Shown piece by piece: positions 7,312-15,321 of a stretch of 28,183 bases of DNA. Under the pieces are notes generated by a model. That model was not told the origin of the DNA and made no database searches. It saw nothing but the letters and a program-made list of their open reading frames with translations. The first letter of the stretch is position 1. Each line of letters begins with the position of its first letter. The DNA comes from an uncultured Nitrosomonadales bacterium (GTDB lineage: Bacteria > Pseudomonadota > Gammaproteobacteria > Burkholderiales > Gallionellaceae). The stretch spans positions 1 to 28,183 of the forward strand of contig CAIZNF010000371.1 of the NCBI GenBank assembly GCA_903934275.1, read 5' to 3'. A program made the translations under genes and the position numbers.

Positions 7312-8930
7312 TGGATGCTTCCAAAATATTTTCCATTGAGCAATTGAATAATCTGAAAGTGCCCATCACACGCTTGGTGACCGATAGCCGTGCGGTGCAG
7401 GAAAACGACACTTTTGTCGCCTATCCGGGCGAAAAAGTGGATGGCCGTCAATTCATCGCGCAGGCGATTGCGCGTGGGGCGAACGCGGTGATATACGAAA
7501 AGCATTTGATGAAACCACTAGCTATTCGACTTGGCGAGCAAACAACGCCCGCTAAGTCGCTGGTTATGTCCAAGCCCCCGCGGGAGCCGCAACATTTTGT
7601 CTGGGATGCAGGATGGAAAATACCCAATCTTGCAGTGAGCGACCTGCGCCACAAGGCGGGCGGGCTTGCGGATGCGGTGTATGGCGCGCCTTCCGAAAAG
7701 CTGTGGCTGGTCGGGGTCACCGGCACCAACGGCAAGACTTCCACCTGCCATTGGATTGCCCAGGCTCTGAACGATGCCGAAAAAAAATGCGCGTTGATCG
7801 GTACATTGGGTAACGGCTTTGTCGATACGTTGCAGGCCAGTGCCAATACCACGCCGGACGCGATCAGCGTGCATGGCCTGCTCGCGGATTATCTGCGTGC
7901 CGGAGCGCAAGCCGCGGCGATGGAGGTGTCCTCGCATGCGCTGGCGCAGGGGCGGGTGAATGGTGTGCGCTTCGATGTGGCGCTGTTGACCAACCTGAGC
8001 CGCGACCATCTCGATTATCACGGCGACATGGAAAGCTATGCAGCGAGCAAGCGCAAGCTGTTCGATTGGCAGCAATTGAAATTTGCCGTGGTAAACCTTG
8101 ATGATGCGTTCGGTACTGAGCTTGCCGAGCAATTGCAGGAAGCGGAAGTTGAAGTTATTGGTTACGGATTGACCGATGCTTCATTGCAACTTGCCGAACG
8201 CCTCGGTCTGCGCATGGTGTACGGTAACCTGGCGGAGATGAGCGGGCAGGGATTGCGGCTGGATATCCATTCAAGCTGGGGCGGAGCGCAAATAAACAGC
8301 TCGCTGGTAGGCCGTTTTAACGCTGAAAATTTGCTGGGCGCATTGGCGGTGTTACTGGTGAGCGGCATCGAATTGGATGCGGCGGTACGGTCGCTGAGCG
8401 AGGTGCAGGCGGTGGACGGAAGGATGCAGAGCTTGGGCGGCACAGGCCAGCCGACAGTCATCGTGGACTATGCGCATACGCCGGATGCGTTGGAAAAAGT
8501 GCTGTTGGCGTTGCGCGAGGTCGGCGCGCCTGCGTGCGGAAACCTGATCTGCGTATTCGGTTGCGGCGGTGATCGCGATAGAGGTAAGCGCGCCATGATG
8601 GGGATGGTCGCCGAAAAATTTTCCAATCACTGCATTGTCACCAGCGACAACCCGCGCAGCGAAAACCCGCAGCACATCATTGCCGAAATACTCGGCGGCA
8701 TGACTGCGAACAATCACGAAATTATCGTCGATCGTGCCACCGCTATCGAGCGCGCGATCGGCCTTGCGCGGCAAATTGATACCGTGCTGGTGGCCGGCAA
8801 GGGGCATGAGGATTATCAGGAAATCAATGGCGTGAAACATCCGTTCAGCGATGTGGCGGTTGTGCGGCAGACGCTGAAAGAATGGCCAGCCCTTCGGCAG
8901 ACTCAGGATATTCGGGGGGCTGGAGAATGA
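7311..8930 (+). CDS. murE: UDP-MurNAc-L-Ala-D-Glu:meso-diaminopimelate ligase MurE, with an inserted repeat peptide
   Basis: A 539-residue cytoplasmic Mur ligase that adds meso-diaminopimelate to UDP-MurNAc-dipeptide using ATP. The N-terminal substrate domain has VTDSR, the P-loop GTNGKTS is at about 138-144, the central domain has NLSRDHLDYH, and the DNPR motif for meso-DAP selection is present (TSDNPRSENP). Two anomalies are visible. Residues about 64-96, between VIYEK and FVWDAGW, form an extra loop encoded by a palindromic repeat also found upstream of ftsQ. The last ~13 residues ([13 protein letters not shown]) are encoded by a second, unrelated repeat. Both insertions keep the frame. 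The stop overlaps murF as ATGA. Catalytic motifs are intact, so an active enzyme is expected. Confidence 0.97.
   Translation: MDASKIFSIEQLNNLKVPITRLVTDSRAVQENDTFVAYPGEKVDGRQFIAQAIARGANAVIYEKHLMKPLAIRLGEQTTPAKSLVMSKPPREPQHFVWDAGWKIPNLAVSDLRHKAGGLADAVYGAPSEKLWLVGVTGTNGKTSTCHWIAQALNDAEKKCALIGTLGNGFVDTLQASANTTPDAISVHGLLADYLRAGAQAAAMEVSSHALAQGRVNGVRFDVALLTNLSRDHLDYHGDMESYAASKRKLFDWQQLKFAVVNLDDAFGTELAEQLQEAEVEVIGYGLTDASLQLAERLGLRMVYGNLAEMSGQGLRLDIHSSWGGAQINSSLVGRFNAENLLGALAVLLVSGIELDAAVRSLSEVQAVDGRMQSLGGTGQPTVIVDYAHTPDALEKVLLALREVGAPACGNLICVFGCGGDRDRGKRAMMGMVAEKFSNHCIVTSDNPRSENPQHIIAEILGGMTANNHEIIVDRATAIERAIGLARQIDTVLVAGKGHEDYQEINGVKHPFSDVAVVRQTLKEWPALRQTQDIRGAGE
7503..7597. repeat. In-frame palindromic element inside murE, copy 1 of the ~53-bp family
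   Basis: The core 7513-7565 aligns without gaps, 42 of 53 bases identical, with the reverse complement of 18747-18799 between ddl and ftsQ. Similarity extends a few bases left (TGATG) and, loosely, to a GC-rich mini-hairpin on the right. The core folds as a hairpin with CGACTTGG near one end and TAAGTCG near the other. CATTTG (7503-7508) and CATTTTG (7593-7599) flank it as near-direct repeats 90 bp apart, exactly 30 codons, resembling a target-site duplication. Confidence 0.8.
8886..8923. repeat. Palindromic repeat forming the 3' end of murE
   Basis: Perfect 7-bp arms CCAGCCC (8886-8892) and GGGCTGG (8917-8923) enclose TTCGGCAGACTCAGGA, which matches, in opposite orientation, the core of the repeat between mraZ and rsmH. 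It encodes the last residues of MurE and supplies the GGAG ribosome site of murF at its right edge. Confidence 0.7.
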
Positions 8931-10381
8931 TGCTGCTCTCGCAAGCCGCACAGGAATTGGGCGCGCGCCTGATCGGAGAGGATGTGCGCTTTGCCGCCGT
9001 GTCCAGCGACTCGCGCAAGATACAGCCGGGTGATTTGTTTGTCGCGCTGCGCGGCGAGCATTTCGACGGCTATGAATTTGTCGCTCAAGCCGCTCAGAGC
9101 GGCGCGGTGGCAGTGATGGTCAATGCGGACAGTTATCGCGGCGAACCCCCATCTTGTCCATTGTTGCTGGTTGAAGATACACGCCTTGCACTGGGGCAAC
9201 TGGCGGCGCACTGGCGCAAACAATTCGACATTCCTCTGGTGGCGATTACCGGCAGCAACGGCAAGACCACGGTCAAGGAAATGCTCGCCTGCATCCTGCG
9301 CATGGCAACCGGGGGAGAAGATGGCGTGCTTGCCACCAAAGGCAATTTCAACAACGACATCGGTATGCCGATGACTCTGCTGCAATTGAATACACAACAT
9401 CGGTATGCCGTGATCGAAATGGGCATGAATCACCCCGGTGAAATTGATTACCTGGCGCATATCGCCTGCCCCGATGTGGCGCTGATTACCAATGCCAGTG
9501 GCGCGCATCTGGAAGGGCTGGGCTCAGTCGAGGCGGTAGCGCGAGCCAAAGGGGAAATTTTTGCAGGACTCAAACATCAGGGTAGCGCAGCGATCAACGC
9601 CGACGACAACTATGCGCCGCTGTGGCGCACCCTCGCCGGTTCGCGCACGCTACTTGAATTCAGTTTGGGTGACATGACGCGGTGCGCGCAAGCCGATGTG
9701 TCAGGGCAGTGGCTGCCACAGGGCACTGGGCTGCATCTGGATGTTCAAACCCCATCGGGAAACTTCAGCGCGGATTTGCATGTGCCCGGCGCGCACAACG
9801 CGCGCAACGCACTGGCTGCAACCGCCGCCGCCGTGGCACTAAACGTGCCGCTGAAAACCATCGCTGCTGGACTGGAGAAATTCAGTGGCGTAGCCGGGCG
9901 TTTACAACGCAAGGCCGCGCGGCATGATGCAGTCCTGATCGACGACACTTACAACGCAAATCCCGCTTCGATGCTCGCCGCAATTGGGGTGTTGGCGCAG
10001 GCCGCAGGCAAGCGCGTGCTAGTGATGGGCGACATGGGCGAGCTGGGCGATAAAGCCGCTGCGCTGCATGCCGAGATTGGCACTGAAGCGCGTTATGCCG
10101 GGATTAGGAAACTTTATGCACTGGGCACACTGAGCGGTAACGCGGTGCGCGCTTTCGGTTGCGGTGCGCAACATTTCGAACGTATCGAAGATTTGCTGGA
10201 GGCATTGGAAGGTGATCTGGACGAGGATACCACCGTGCTGGTGAAGGGTTCGCGTTTCATGAAAATGGAGCGCGTGGTGAAATATTTGGTGGGTGGTGAG
10301 TGGGAAGTGGGGAGTGGGGAAACCGTCCCCCACCCCCCACTCCCTACTCACCGCTCACCGGAGGAAAAAACATGCTCTTAG
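8927..10381 (+). CDS. murF: UDP-MurNAc-tripeptide:D-Ala-D-Ala ligase MurF, with a repeat-encoded tail
   Basis: A 484-residue Mur ligase that adds D-Ala-D-Ala to UDP-MurNAc-tripeptide. It has [16 protein letters not shown] in the N-terminal domain, the P-loop GSNGKTT, the conserved [12 protein letters not shown] region, and [11 protein letters not shown] in the C-terminal domain. I chose the ATG at 8927 because it gives the ATGA overlap with murE, follows a GGAG, and starts the conserved [14 protein letters not shown]; the 15 upstream codons are repeat-derived. The conserved protein ends near [12 protein letters not shown], and the last ~28 residues are translated from a 34-bp-arm inverted repeat and then overlap the first 10 nt of mraY. 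Confidence 0.97.
   Translation: MMLLSQAAQELGARLIGEDVRFAAVSSDSRKIQPGDLFVALRGEHFDGYEFVAQAAQSGAVAVMVNADSYRGEPPSCPLLLVEDTRLALGQLAAHWRKQFDIPLVAITGSNGKTTVKEMLACILRMATGGEDGVLATKGNFNNDIGMPMTLLQLNTQHRYAVIEMGMNHPGEIDYLAHIACPDVALITNASGAHLEGLGSVEAVARAKGEIFAGLKHQGSAAINADDNYAPLWRTLAGSRTLLEFSLGDMTRCAQADVSGQWLPQGTGLHLDVQTPSGNFSADLHVPGAHNARNALAATAAAVALNVPLKTIAAGLEKFSGVAGRLQRKAARHDAVLIDDTYNANPASMLAAIGVLAQAAGKRVLVMGDMGELGDKAAALHAEIGTEARYAGIRKLYALGTLSGNAVRAFGCGAQHFERIEDLLEALEGDLDEDTTVLVKGSRFMKMERVVKYLVGGEWEVGSGETVPHPPLPTHRSPEEKTCS
10288..10359. repeat. Long GT-rich inverted repeat at the murF 3' end, abutting the mraY ribosome site
   Basis: Arms 10288-10321 and 10326-10359 are 34 nt each with a 4-nt loop; 28 of 34 positions are Watson-Crick pairs and three more are G-U. 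The arms are purine/T-rich tandem-like blocks (GTGAGTGGG, AGTGGGG). The hairpin stops one base before the GGAGG of mraY. It has no T-run, so it is not a standard terminator. An analogous but different element follows murB. Confidence 0.85.
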
Positions 10382-11457
10382 CACTCGCACAATGGCTCTC
10401 CCAGGACGTGAGGTTCTTCAGCGTGTTCAATTACATCACGTTGCGCACCGTGCTGTCCGCAATGACCGCCTTGCTGATTTCATTCATGATCGGCCCGCTG
10501 ATGATCCGCAAGCTGACCGCTTACAAGATCGGCCAATCGGTGCGCGACGACGGGCCGCAAACGCATCTGGTCAAAGCGGGCACGCCGACCATGGGCGGCG
10601 CGCTGATTCTCGCTTCAATTGCCATCACCACATTGTTGTGGGGCGATTTGCACAATCATTATGTGTGGGTAGTGCTGCTCACCACGTTGGGGTTCGGCGT
10701 AATCGGCTGGGTGGACGATTACCGCAAGGTGGTACACCGCAACCCCAAGGGCTTGTCGGCCAAGGCCAAAATGGGCTGGCAATCTGTGATCGCGCTGGCT
10801 GTCGGCATCTATTTGTGGAACGTCGCCAGCCTGCCCGCGCATACCGAACTCATCGTACCATTCCTGAAATTTCTGGTGTTCCCGCTCGGTGCCTTCCTGT
10901 TCATCGCGCTGACCTACTTTGTCATCGTTGGCACCAGCAACGCGGTGAATTTGACCGACGGTTTGGATGGTTTGGCCATCATGCCTACTGTAATGGTGAG
11001 TGGTGCGCTGGCGATCTTCGCCTATGTGGCGGGCAACGCGGTGTTCTCGAAATATCTCGGCATCCCTTACATCCCGGGCGCGGGAGAGTTGGCAATATTC
11101 TGCGGAGCGATTGCCGGTGCGGGATTGGCTTTTCTTTGGTTTAACGCCTATCCCGCCGAAGTATTCATGGGCGATGTCGGCGCGCTGGCGCTCGGTGCGG
11201 CGCTCGGTATCGTGGCGGTGATCGTGCGCCAGGAACTGGTGCTGTTCATCATGGGCGGCGTGTTCGTGGTCGAGGCGGTATCGGTGATGATCCAGGTGGC
11301 CTCATTCAAGCTCACCGGCAAACGCGTATTCCGCATGGCTCCGCTGCACCATCACTATGAGTTGAAGGGCTGGAAGGAGACACAGGTTGTGGTGAGATTT
11401 TGGATCATCACGATGCTGCTGGTATTGCTGGGATTGGCGACATTGAAATTGAGGTAG
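10372..11457 (+). CDS. mraY: Phospho-MurNAc-pentapeptide translocase MraY
   Basis: A 361-residue polytopic inner-membrane enzyme that transfers phospho-MurNAc-pentapeptide to undecaprenyl phosphate, giving lipid I. Diagnostic motifs are [29 protein letters not shown], the [18 protein letters not shown] loop with catalytic Asp, and [12 protein letters not shown], with about ten hydrophobic segments. The ATG at 10372 follows GGAGG (10360-10364) at a 7-nt spacing and starts the conserved [10 protein letters not shown]; the longer open frame from 10300 is only translated inverted repeat. It overlaps the murF tail by 10 nt. Confidence 0.98.
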   Translation: MLLALAQWLSQDVRFFSVFNYITLRTVLSAMTALLISFMIGPLMIRKLTAYKIGQSVRDDGPQTHLVKAGTPTMGGALILASIAITTLLWGDLHNHYVWVVLLTTLGFGVIGWVDDYRKVVHRNPKGLSAKAKMGWQSVIALAVGIYLWNVASLPAHTELIVPFLKFLVFPLGAFLFIALTYFVIVGTSNAVNLTDGLDGLAIMPTVMVSGALAIFAYVAGNAVFSKYLGIPYIPGAGELAIFCGAIAGAGLAFLWFNAYPAEVFMGDVGALALGAALGIVAVIVRQELVLFIMGGVFVVEAVSVMIQVASFKLTGKRVFRMAPLHHHYELKGWKETQVVVRFWIITMLLVLLGLATLKLR

Positions 11458-11463
11458 AGGCGA

Positions 11464-11527
11464 GTTGAAAGACGTTAGACGTAAGCTGTTAGCAACCTCA
11501 ACTACCAACTTACGTCTTATGTCCAAC
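11464..11527. repeat. Inverted repeat between mraY and murD
   Basis: Arms 11464-11485 and 11509-11527 share GTTG...AGACGTAAG in inverted orientation. TTGAA occurs at both 11465 and at the murD start (11549), 84 bp apart, which may be a flanking duplication. The 91-bp gap otherwise contains only the AAGGAG of murD. Confidence 0.6.
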
Positions 11528-11548
11528 GACCGGCATTAAGGAGAAACA

Positions 11549-12940
11549 TTGAAGCAGTGGGCTGACAAATTTGTACTGGTACTCGGTCTCGGTGAGACCG
11601 GTCTATCGATGGTGCGTTGGCTCGGCGCGCAGGGCGCGCGCCTGCGCGTCGCGGACAGCCGCAGTGTGCCGCCCAGCTTGGCTGAAGTCGGCCAGCATGT
11701 CGCAGGCGACCAAATATTTTGCGGCGCATTCAGCGACGCATTGTTTGACGGCATCGAGCTTATCGCCATCAGTCCCGGCGTGCCGATGCATGATGAATTT
11801 GTGGCTCGCGCGGTGGCGCGCGGCATCCCGAGCATCGGTGATATAGAGCTGTTTGCATGGCATCTGGAAGCCAGCGGCCAGCGGCCAAACACCAGAGTTC
11901 TGGCGATCACCGGATCGAACGGCAAGACTACTGTGACCAGCATGGTGGAACACCTGTGCAGGGCGGCAGAGAAGGATACGGTCGCGGCGGGCAATATCTC
12001 TCCGGCGGTGCTGGATGTGGTTTTGGCGCGCGGCGCAAACCAGCCTGAAATATGGGCGTTGGAGCTGTCCAGCTTCCAGCTCGAAACGACTGCGACGCTC
12101 AACGCCGATGTGGCGACGGTGCTCAACGTCAGCGAAGACCATCTTGATCGTTATGTCGGCATGGATGAATACAGTGCCACGAAAGCGCGTATTTTTGCCG
12201 GTTGTAGAGTGCAAATATTGAACCGTGACGATGCGCGCAGCATGGGCATGGCATTATCCGGGCGCAAGATTCTTACCTTTGGCTTGAATTTGCCAAACAG
12301 CGCAAACGACTTTGGTATCGGGCGCGCGGGAAATGAAATCTGGTTAATGCAGGGTCAGCAGCGGTTACTCAGAGCTGGTGAACTGCAAGTTGCCGGGCTG
12401 CACAACATCGCCAATGCGTTGGCCGCGCTGGCGTTGTGCAGTGCGGTTGAATTGCCGATGCCCGTGTTGCTCGAAGCGTTGCTCACTTTCAAGGGGTTGC
12501 CGCATCGCGTGGAGCGAGTGGCCGAAATCGATGGCGTGATCTATTACGACGACTCAAAGGGAACCAATGTCGGTGCGACGGTCGCCGCGCTGGAAGGCCT
12601 GGGGCGCAAGGTGGTATTGCTGGCGGGCGGCGAAGGCAAAGGGCAGGATTTTGCACCGCTCAACCCGGCGGTGTCAAAACATGCCCGCGCGGTAGTGCTG
12701 ATCGGGCGGGATGCGCCGCTGATCGCGACCGCGCTGGAAGGCTGCGGCGTGCCACTGCTGCGCGCCACGGACATGGGTGACGCGGTGCAGCAAGCCGCGC
12801 GGCTCGCACAATCGGGCGATGCGATATTGCTGTCTCCGGCTTGCGCCAGCTTCGATATGTTCCGCAACTATGAGCATCGCGCCGAATTATTTGTAGAAGC
12901 CGTGCATGGGCTGATGAAGGAGGCCGCATGGTCTCGCTAG
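11549..12940 (+). CDS. murD: UDP-MurNAc-L-alanine:D-glutamate ligase MurD
   Basis: A 463-residue Mur ligase that adds D-Glu to UDP-MurNAc-L-Ala. It has the N-terminal nucleotide-sugar motif [10 protein letters not shown], the P-loop [27 protein letters not shown] and the C-terminal HRVERV...[13 protein letters not shown] region. The start is a TTG: it lies 5 nt after AAGGAG (11538-11543), and the next in-frame ATG would remove the GLGETG motif. It overlaps ftsW by 13 nt. Confidence 0.97.
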   Translation: MKQWADKFVLVLGLGETGLSMVRWLGAQGARLRVADSRSVPPSLAEVGQHVAGDQIFCGAFSDALFDGIELIAISPGVPMHDEFVARAVARGIPSIGDIELFAWHLEASGQRPNTRVLAITGSNGKTTVTSMVEHLCRAAEKDTVAAGNISPAVLDVVLARGANQPEIWALELSSFQLETTATLNADVATVLNVSEDHLDRYVGMDEYSATKARIFAGCRVQILNRDDARSMGMALSGRKILTFGLNLPNSANDFGIGRAGNEIWLMQGQQRLLRAGELQVAGLHNIANALAALALCSAVELPMPVLLEALLTFKGLPHRVERVAEIDGVIYYDDSKGTNVGATVAALEGLGRKVVLLAGGEGKGQDFAPLNPAVSKHARAVVLIGRDAPLIATALEGCGVPLLRATDMGDAVQQAARLAQSGDAILLSPACASFDMFRNYEHRAELFVEAVHGLMKEAAWSR

Positions 12941-14091
12941 TCAAAACACGCACCCGCCCACCGCAAGCGCAATACGACGAATTACTGATCTGGGTATTGG
13001 CGGGGCTGCTCGCACTTGGCTTGGTAATGGTGTACTCCGCTTCGATTGCCACCGCCGAGGCCAGTAAATTTACCGGCTACCAGCCGACTTATTATCTGTT
13101 GCGGCATGGCGTGTTCATTTCCGTGGGGTTGCTTGCCGGGCTATTCGCCTTTCAGGTGCCGGTGCAGATATGGCAAAACTACGCGCCCCATTTGTTTCTA
13201 ATCGGAGCGGCATTGCTGGTGCTGGTGCTGGTTCCTGGCATCGGGCGCGAAGTCAATGGCAGCCGCCGCTGGTTGTCCTTGTTTATTGTCAATTTGCAGC
13301 CGTCCGAATTGATGAAATTATTCGCCGTGCTGTATGCCGCTGACTACACGGTACGCAAGGGTAAAGTCGGCCATTTATTCAGCAAGGCTTTCGTACCAAT
13401 GTTCGCGGTGATGGCTCTGGTCGGCAGCTTGTTGCTACTTGAGCCGGATATGGGTGCCTTCGTGGTGATCTGCGCCATTGCCTTATGTACGCTGTGGCTG
13501 GGCGGCTTCAATATCAAGGTGTTTGCCGGTTTGCTGGTTGCGTTACCGCTGGCGTTTGCCGCACTGATACTTTCTTCGCCGTACCGTATGCAGCGCGTCA
13601 TCGGTTTCATGGATCCGTGGGCCGACCCTTACGGAAAGGGCTATCAATTGAGCCATGCTTTAATCGCATTCGGGCGCGGCGAATGGCTCGGCGTGGGTCT
13701 GGGCGCGAGCGTGGAAAAATTATTTTATTTGCCCGAGGCGCACACCGATTTCCTGATGGCGGTGATTGCCGAAGAGTTGGGTTTGGCGTGCGTGGCCGCA
13801 GTGATCGCGCTGTTTGCGTTATTGGTGCTGCGCGCTTTTCGGATCGGACGCCATGCCGCCTTTCTCGATCGTAATTTCTCCGCACTGGTCGCGCAAGGCA
13901 TCGGTGTGTGGCTCGGGGTGCAGGCAATAATAAATATCGGCGTAAACATGGGCGTGCTGCCGACCAAAGGTTTGACATTGCCATTCTTGAGTTTTGGCGG
14001 CAGCGGCGTAGTGGTGAATTGCATCGCCGCCGCAGTGTTGCTGCGCGTGGATTATGAGAATCGCCGTATTGCACGGGGGATGGCGGCATGA
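12928..14091 (+). CDS. ftsW: Septal peptidoglycan glycosyltransferase FtsW
   Basis: A 387-residue SEDS-family membrane protein that polymerises lipid II at the septum with FtsI. About ten membrane segments are visible. Family motifs include MVYSAS in the first helix, [50 protein letters not shown], the periplasmic-loop region [19 protein letters not shown], and [12 protein letters not shown] near the end. AAGGAGG (12917-12923) lies 4 nt before the ATG. It overlaps murD by 13 nt. Its stop sits in an ATGA that opens a small bridging frame to murG. Confidence 0.98.
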   Translation: MVSLVKTRTRPPQAQYDELLIWVLAGLLALGLVMVYSASIATAEASKFTGYQPTYYLLRHGVFISVGLLAGLFAFQVPVQIWQNYAPHLFLIGAALLVLVLVPGIGREVNGSRRWLSLFIVNLQPSELMKLFAVLYAADYTVRKGKVGHLFSKAFVPMFAVMALVGSLLLLEPDMGAFVVICAIALCTLWLGGFNIKVFAGLLVALPLAFAALILSSPYRMQRVIGFMDPWADPYGKGYQLSHALIAFGRGEWLGVGLGASVEKLFYLPEAHTDFLMAVIAEELGLACVAAVIALFALLVLRAFRIGRHAAFLDRNFSALVAQGIGVWLGVQAIINIGVNMGVLPTKGLTLPFLSFGGSGVVVNCIAAAVLLRVDYENRRIARGMAA

Positions 14092-14177
14092 GCCCAAAAA
14101 AACAAATTAGTCACAGAGAACTCCGAGAAATTCGTTTCTCTCCGTTCGCTCTGTGGCCAAAAAGGATTCTATTGTGA
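14088..14177 (+). CDS. Small open frame bridging ftsW and murG
   Basis: A 29-codon frame (begins [14 protein letters not shown]) starts on the ATGA that contains the ftsW stop and ends on the TGA overlapping the murG GTG. It is translated from an inserted inverted repeat and has no recognisable domain. It may be a translated relic that keeps ribosomes moving from ftsW to murG rather than a functional peptide. It has no ribosome site of its own beyond the upstream coupling. Confidence 0.3.
   Translation: MSPKKQISHRELREIRFSPFALWPKRILL
14111..14157. repeat. Inverted repeat between ftsW and murG
   Basis: Arms around 14110-14130 (CACAGAGAACTCCGAGAAA) and 14135-14157 (TTTCTCTCCGTTCGCTCTGTGG) form an imperfect hairpin. 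I recognise the CACAGAG...CTCTGTG type as a dispersed proteobacterial repeat. TGAGCC occurs at 14089-14094 and again at 14175-14180, bracketing the insert like a 6-bp target duplication. Confidence 0.75.
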
Positions 14178-15238
14178 GCCGCTCCATACTCATCATGGCG
14201 GGTGGAACCGGCGGGCATATCTTCCCGGCGCTCGCGGTCGCCGACATTCTGCGCGCGCAGGGCTGGCTGGTGACTTGGCTGGGCGCACCGAACAGTATGG
14301 AGGCGGAGCTGGTCCCGAAGCACGGCTACAACATGGCATGGGTGAAGTTTTCCGGTGTGCGCGGCAAGGGCTTGCTGCGCAAACTGCTGTTGCCGTTCAA
14401 TTTGTTGGTCGCGTTGTGGCAAAGCGCGGCGGCGATATTTCGCCATCGGCCCGATGTGATGCTGGGTATGGGCGGCTACATCACCTTTCCGGGCGGGATG
14501 ATGGCGGCGCTACTGCGCCGTCCTCTGGTGATACATGAACAGAATTCCATTGCCGGATTGAGCAACAAGGTGCTGGCGCGCATCGCGCAGCAAGTGTTGA
14601 GTGGATTCCCCGATGTGTTGCCGAAAGCGACATGGTGCGGCAACCCGGTGCGCGGCGACATCGCAGCGTTGCACGACCCGCAAACGCGCTATGCGGCACG
14701 AAGCGGCAGGTTAAACGTGCTGGTGGTGGGCGGCAGCTTGGGCGCGAAGGCGATCAACGAGATTTTGCCGCAGGCGCTTGTGCTGCTGCCTGAAGAGAAT
14801 CGTCCAAACGTAATTCACCAAACCGGAAAACAGCATTTCGAGGTAGTGCAACAGTTGTATCGGCAAACCGGTGTGCAAGCCGACATCAGGCCGTTTTTGG
14901 ACGACATGGCAGGGTGTTATGCAAATGCCGATGTGGTGATTTGCCGTGCCGGTGCTCTGACTATTGCGGAGCTTGCGATAGCGGGGGTCGCGAGCATCCT
15001 GATTCCGTTTCCGTTTGCGGTGGACGATCACCAGACGCAGAACGCGCGTTTTTTGAGCGAGCGCGGCGCGGCGATATTGCTGCCGCAAGGCGAGCTGAGT
15101 GCGGAAAATCTCGCGCAATTGTTGCGCGAATTAAATCGCGAAAAATTATTGATGATGGCGCAACAGGCGCGCAGCGTAGCGAAGGCCGATGCGGCACAAC
15201 GAGTCGCACAGGTCTGCGTGGAACTGGCTGGAATATGA
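14174..15238 (+). CDS. murG: Undecaprenyl-PP-MurNAc-pentapeptide GlcNAc transferase MurG
   Basis: A 354-residue peripheral inner-membrane GT28-family enzyme that adds GlcNAc to lipid I, producing lipid II. It has AGGTGGHIFPALAVA near the start, GGYITFPGG and HEQNSIAGLSNK in the acceptor domain, and VGGSLGAKAINE plus CRAGALTIAELA in the UDP-GlcNAc domain. I chose the GTG at 14174: it follows AAAGGA (14161-14166) at 7 nt and gives the usual length, whereas the GTG at 14153 lies in the repeat. The stop forms ATGA with a small bridging frame to murC. Confidence 0.97.
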   Translation: MSRSILIMAGGTGGHIFPALAVADILRAQGWLVTWLGAPNSMEAELVPKHGYNMAWVKFSGVRGKGLLRKLLLPFNLLVALWQSAAAIFRHRPDVMLGMGGYITFPGGMMAALLRRPLVIHEQNSIAGLSNKVLARIAQQVLSGFPDVLPKATWCGNPVRGDIAALHDPQTRYAARSGRLNVLVVGGSLGAKAINEILPQALVLLPEENRPNVIHQTGKQHFEVVQQLYRQTGVQADIRPFLDDMAGCYANADVVICRAGALTIAELAIAGVASILIPFPFAVDDHQTQNARFLSERGAAILLPQGELSAENLAQLLRELNREKLLMMAQQARSVAKADAAQRVAQVCVELAGI

Positions 15239-15321
15239 CAGCACGGCGCGAAGACTTGTTGCGGCGCAGGCTTACCTTTAGTTATGCCGAAGCCAAACAT
15301 CCAAGTGGGGTTAAGAGATGA
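15235..15321 (+). CDS. Small open frame bridging murG and murC
   Basis: A 28-codon frame (begins [13 protein letters not shown], ends PSGVKR) with ATGA overlaps at both ends: with the murG stop at 15235-15238 and with the murC start at 15318-15321. It is basic, with no known domain. It could be a real leader-like peptide or a relic of a 79-bp insertion that displaced the murC start from an ancestral ATGA junction. Confidence 0.35.
   Translation: MTARREDLLRRRLTFSYAEAKHPSGVKR

Noticed and set aside
7503..7597. CRISPR-like or tRNA-like structure at the murE palindrome
   Set aside because: Only two widely separated copies in the window, no spacer array, and no tRNA cloverleaf; a dispersed hairpin repeat fits better.
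10288..10359. Rho-independent terminator after murF
   Set aside because: Strong hairpin but no T-run, and it lies inside the coding region of murF with mraY following at once.
10300..10371. Longer MraY with 24 extra N-terminal residues
   Set aside because: Those codons are the inverted repeat; GGAGG at 10360-10364 points to the ATG at 10372.
14914..15321. 135-codon + strand frame overlapping the murG 3' half
   Set aside because: Most of it is a shadow of murG in another frame; only its last part, from the ATGA at 15235, is of interest as a bridging frame.
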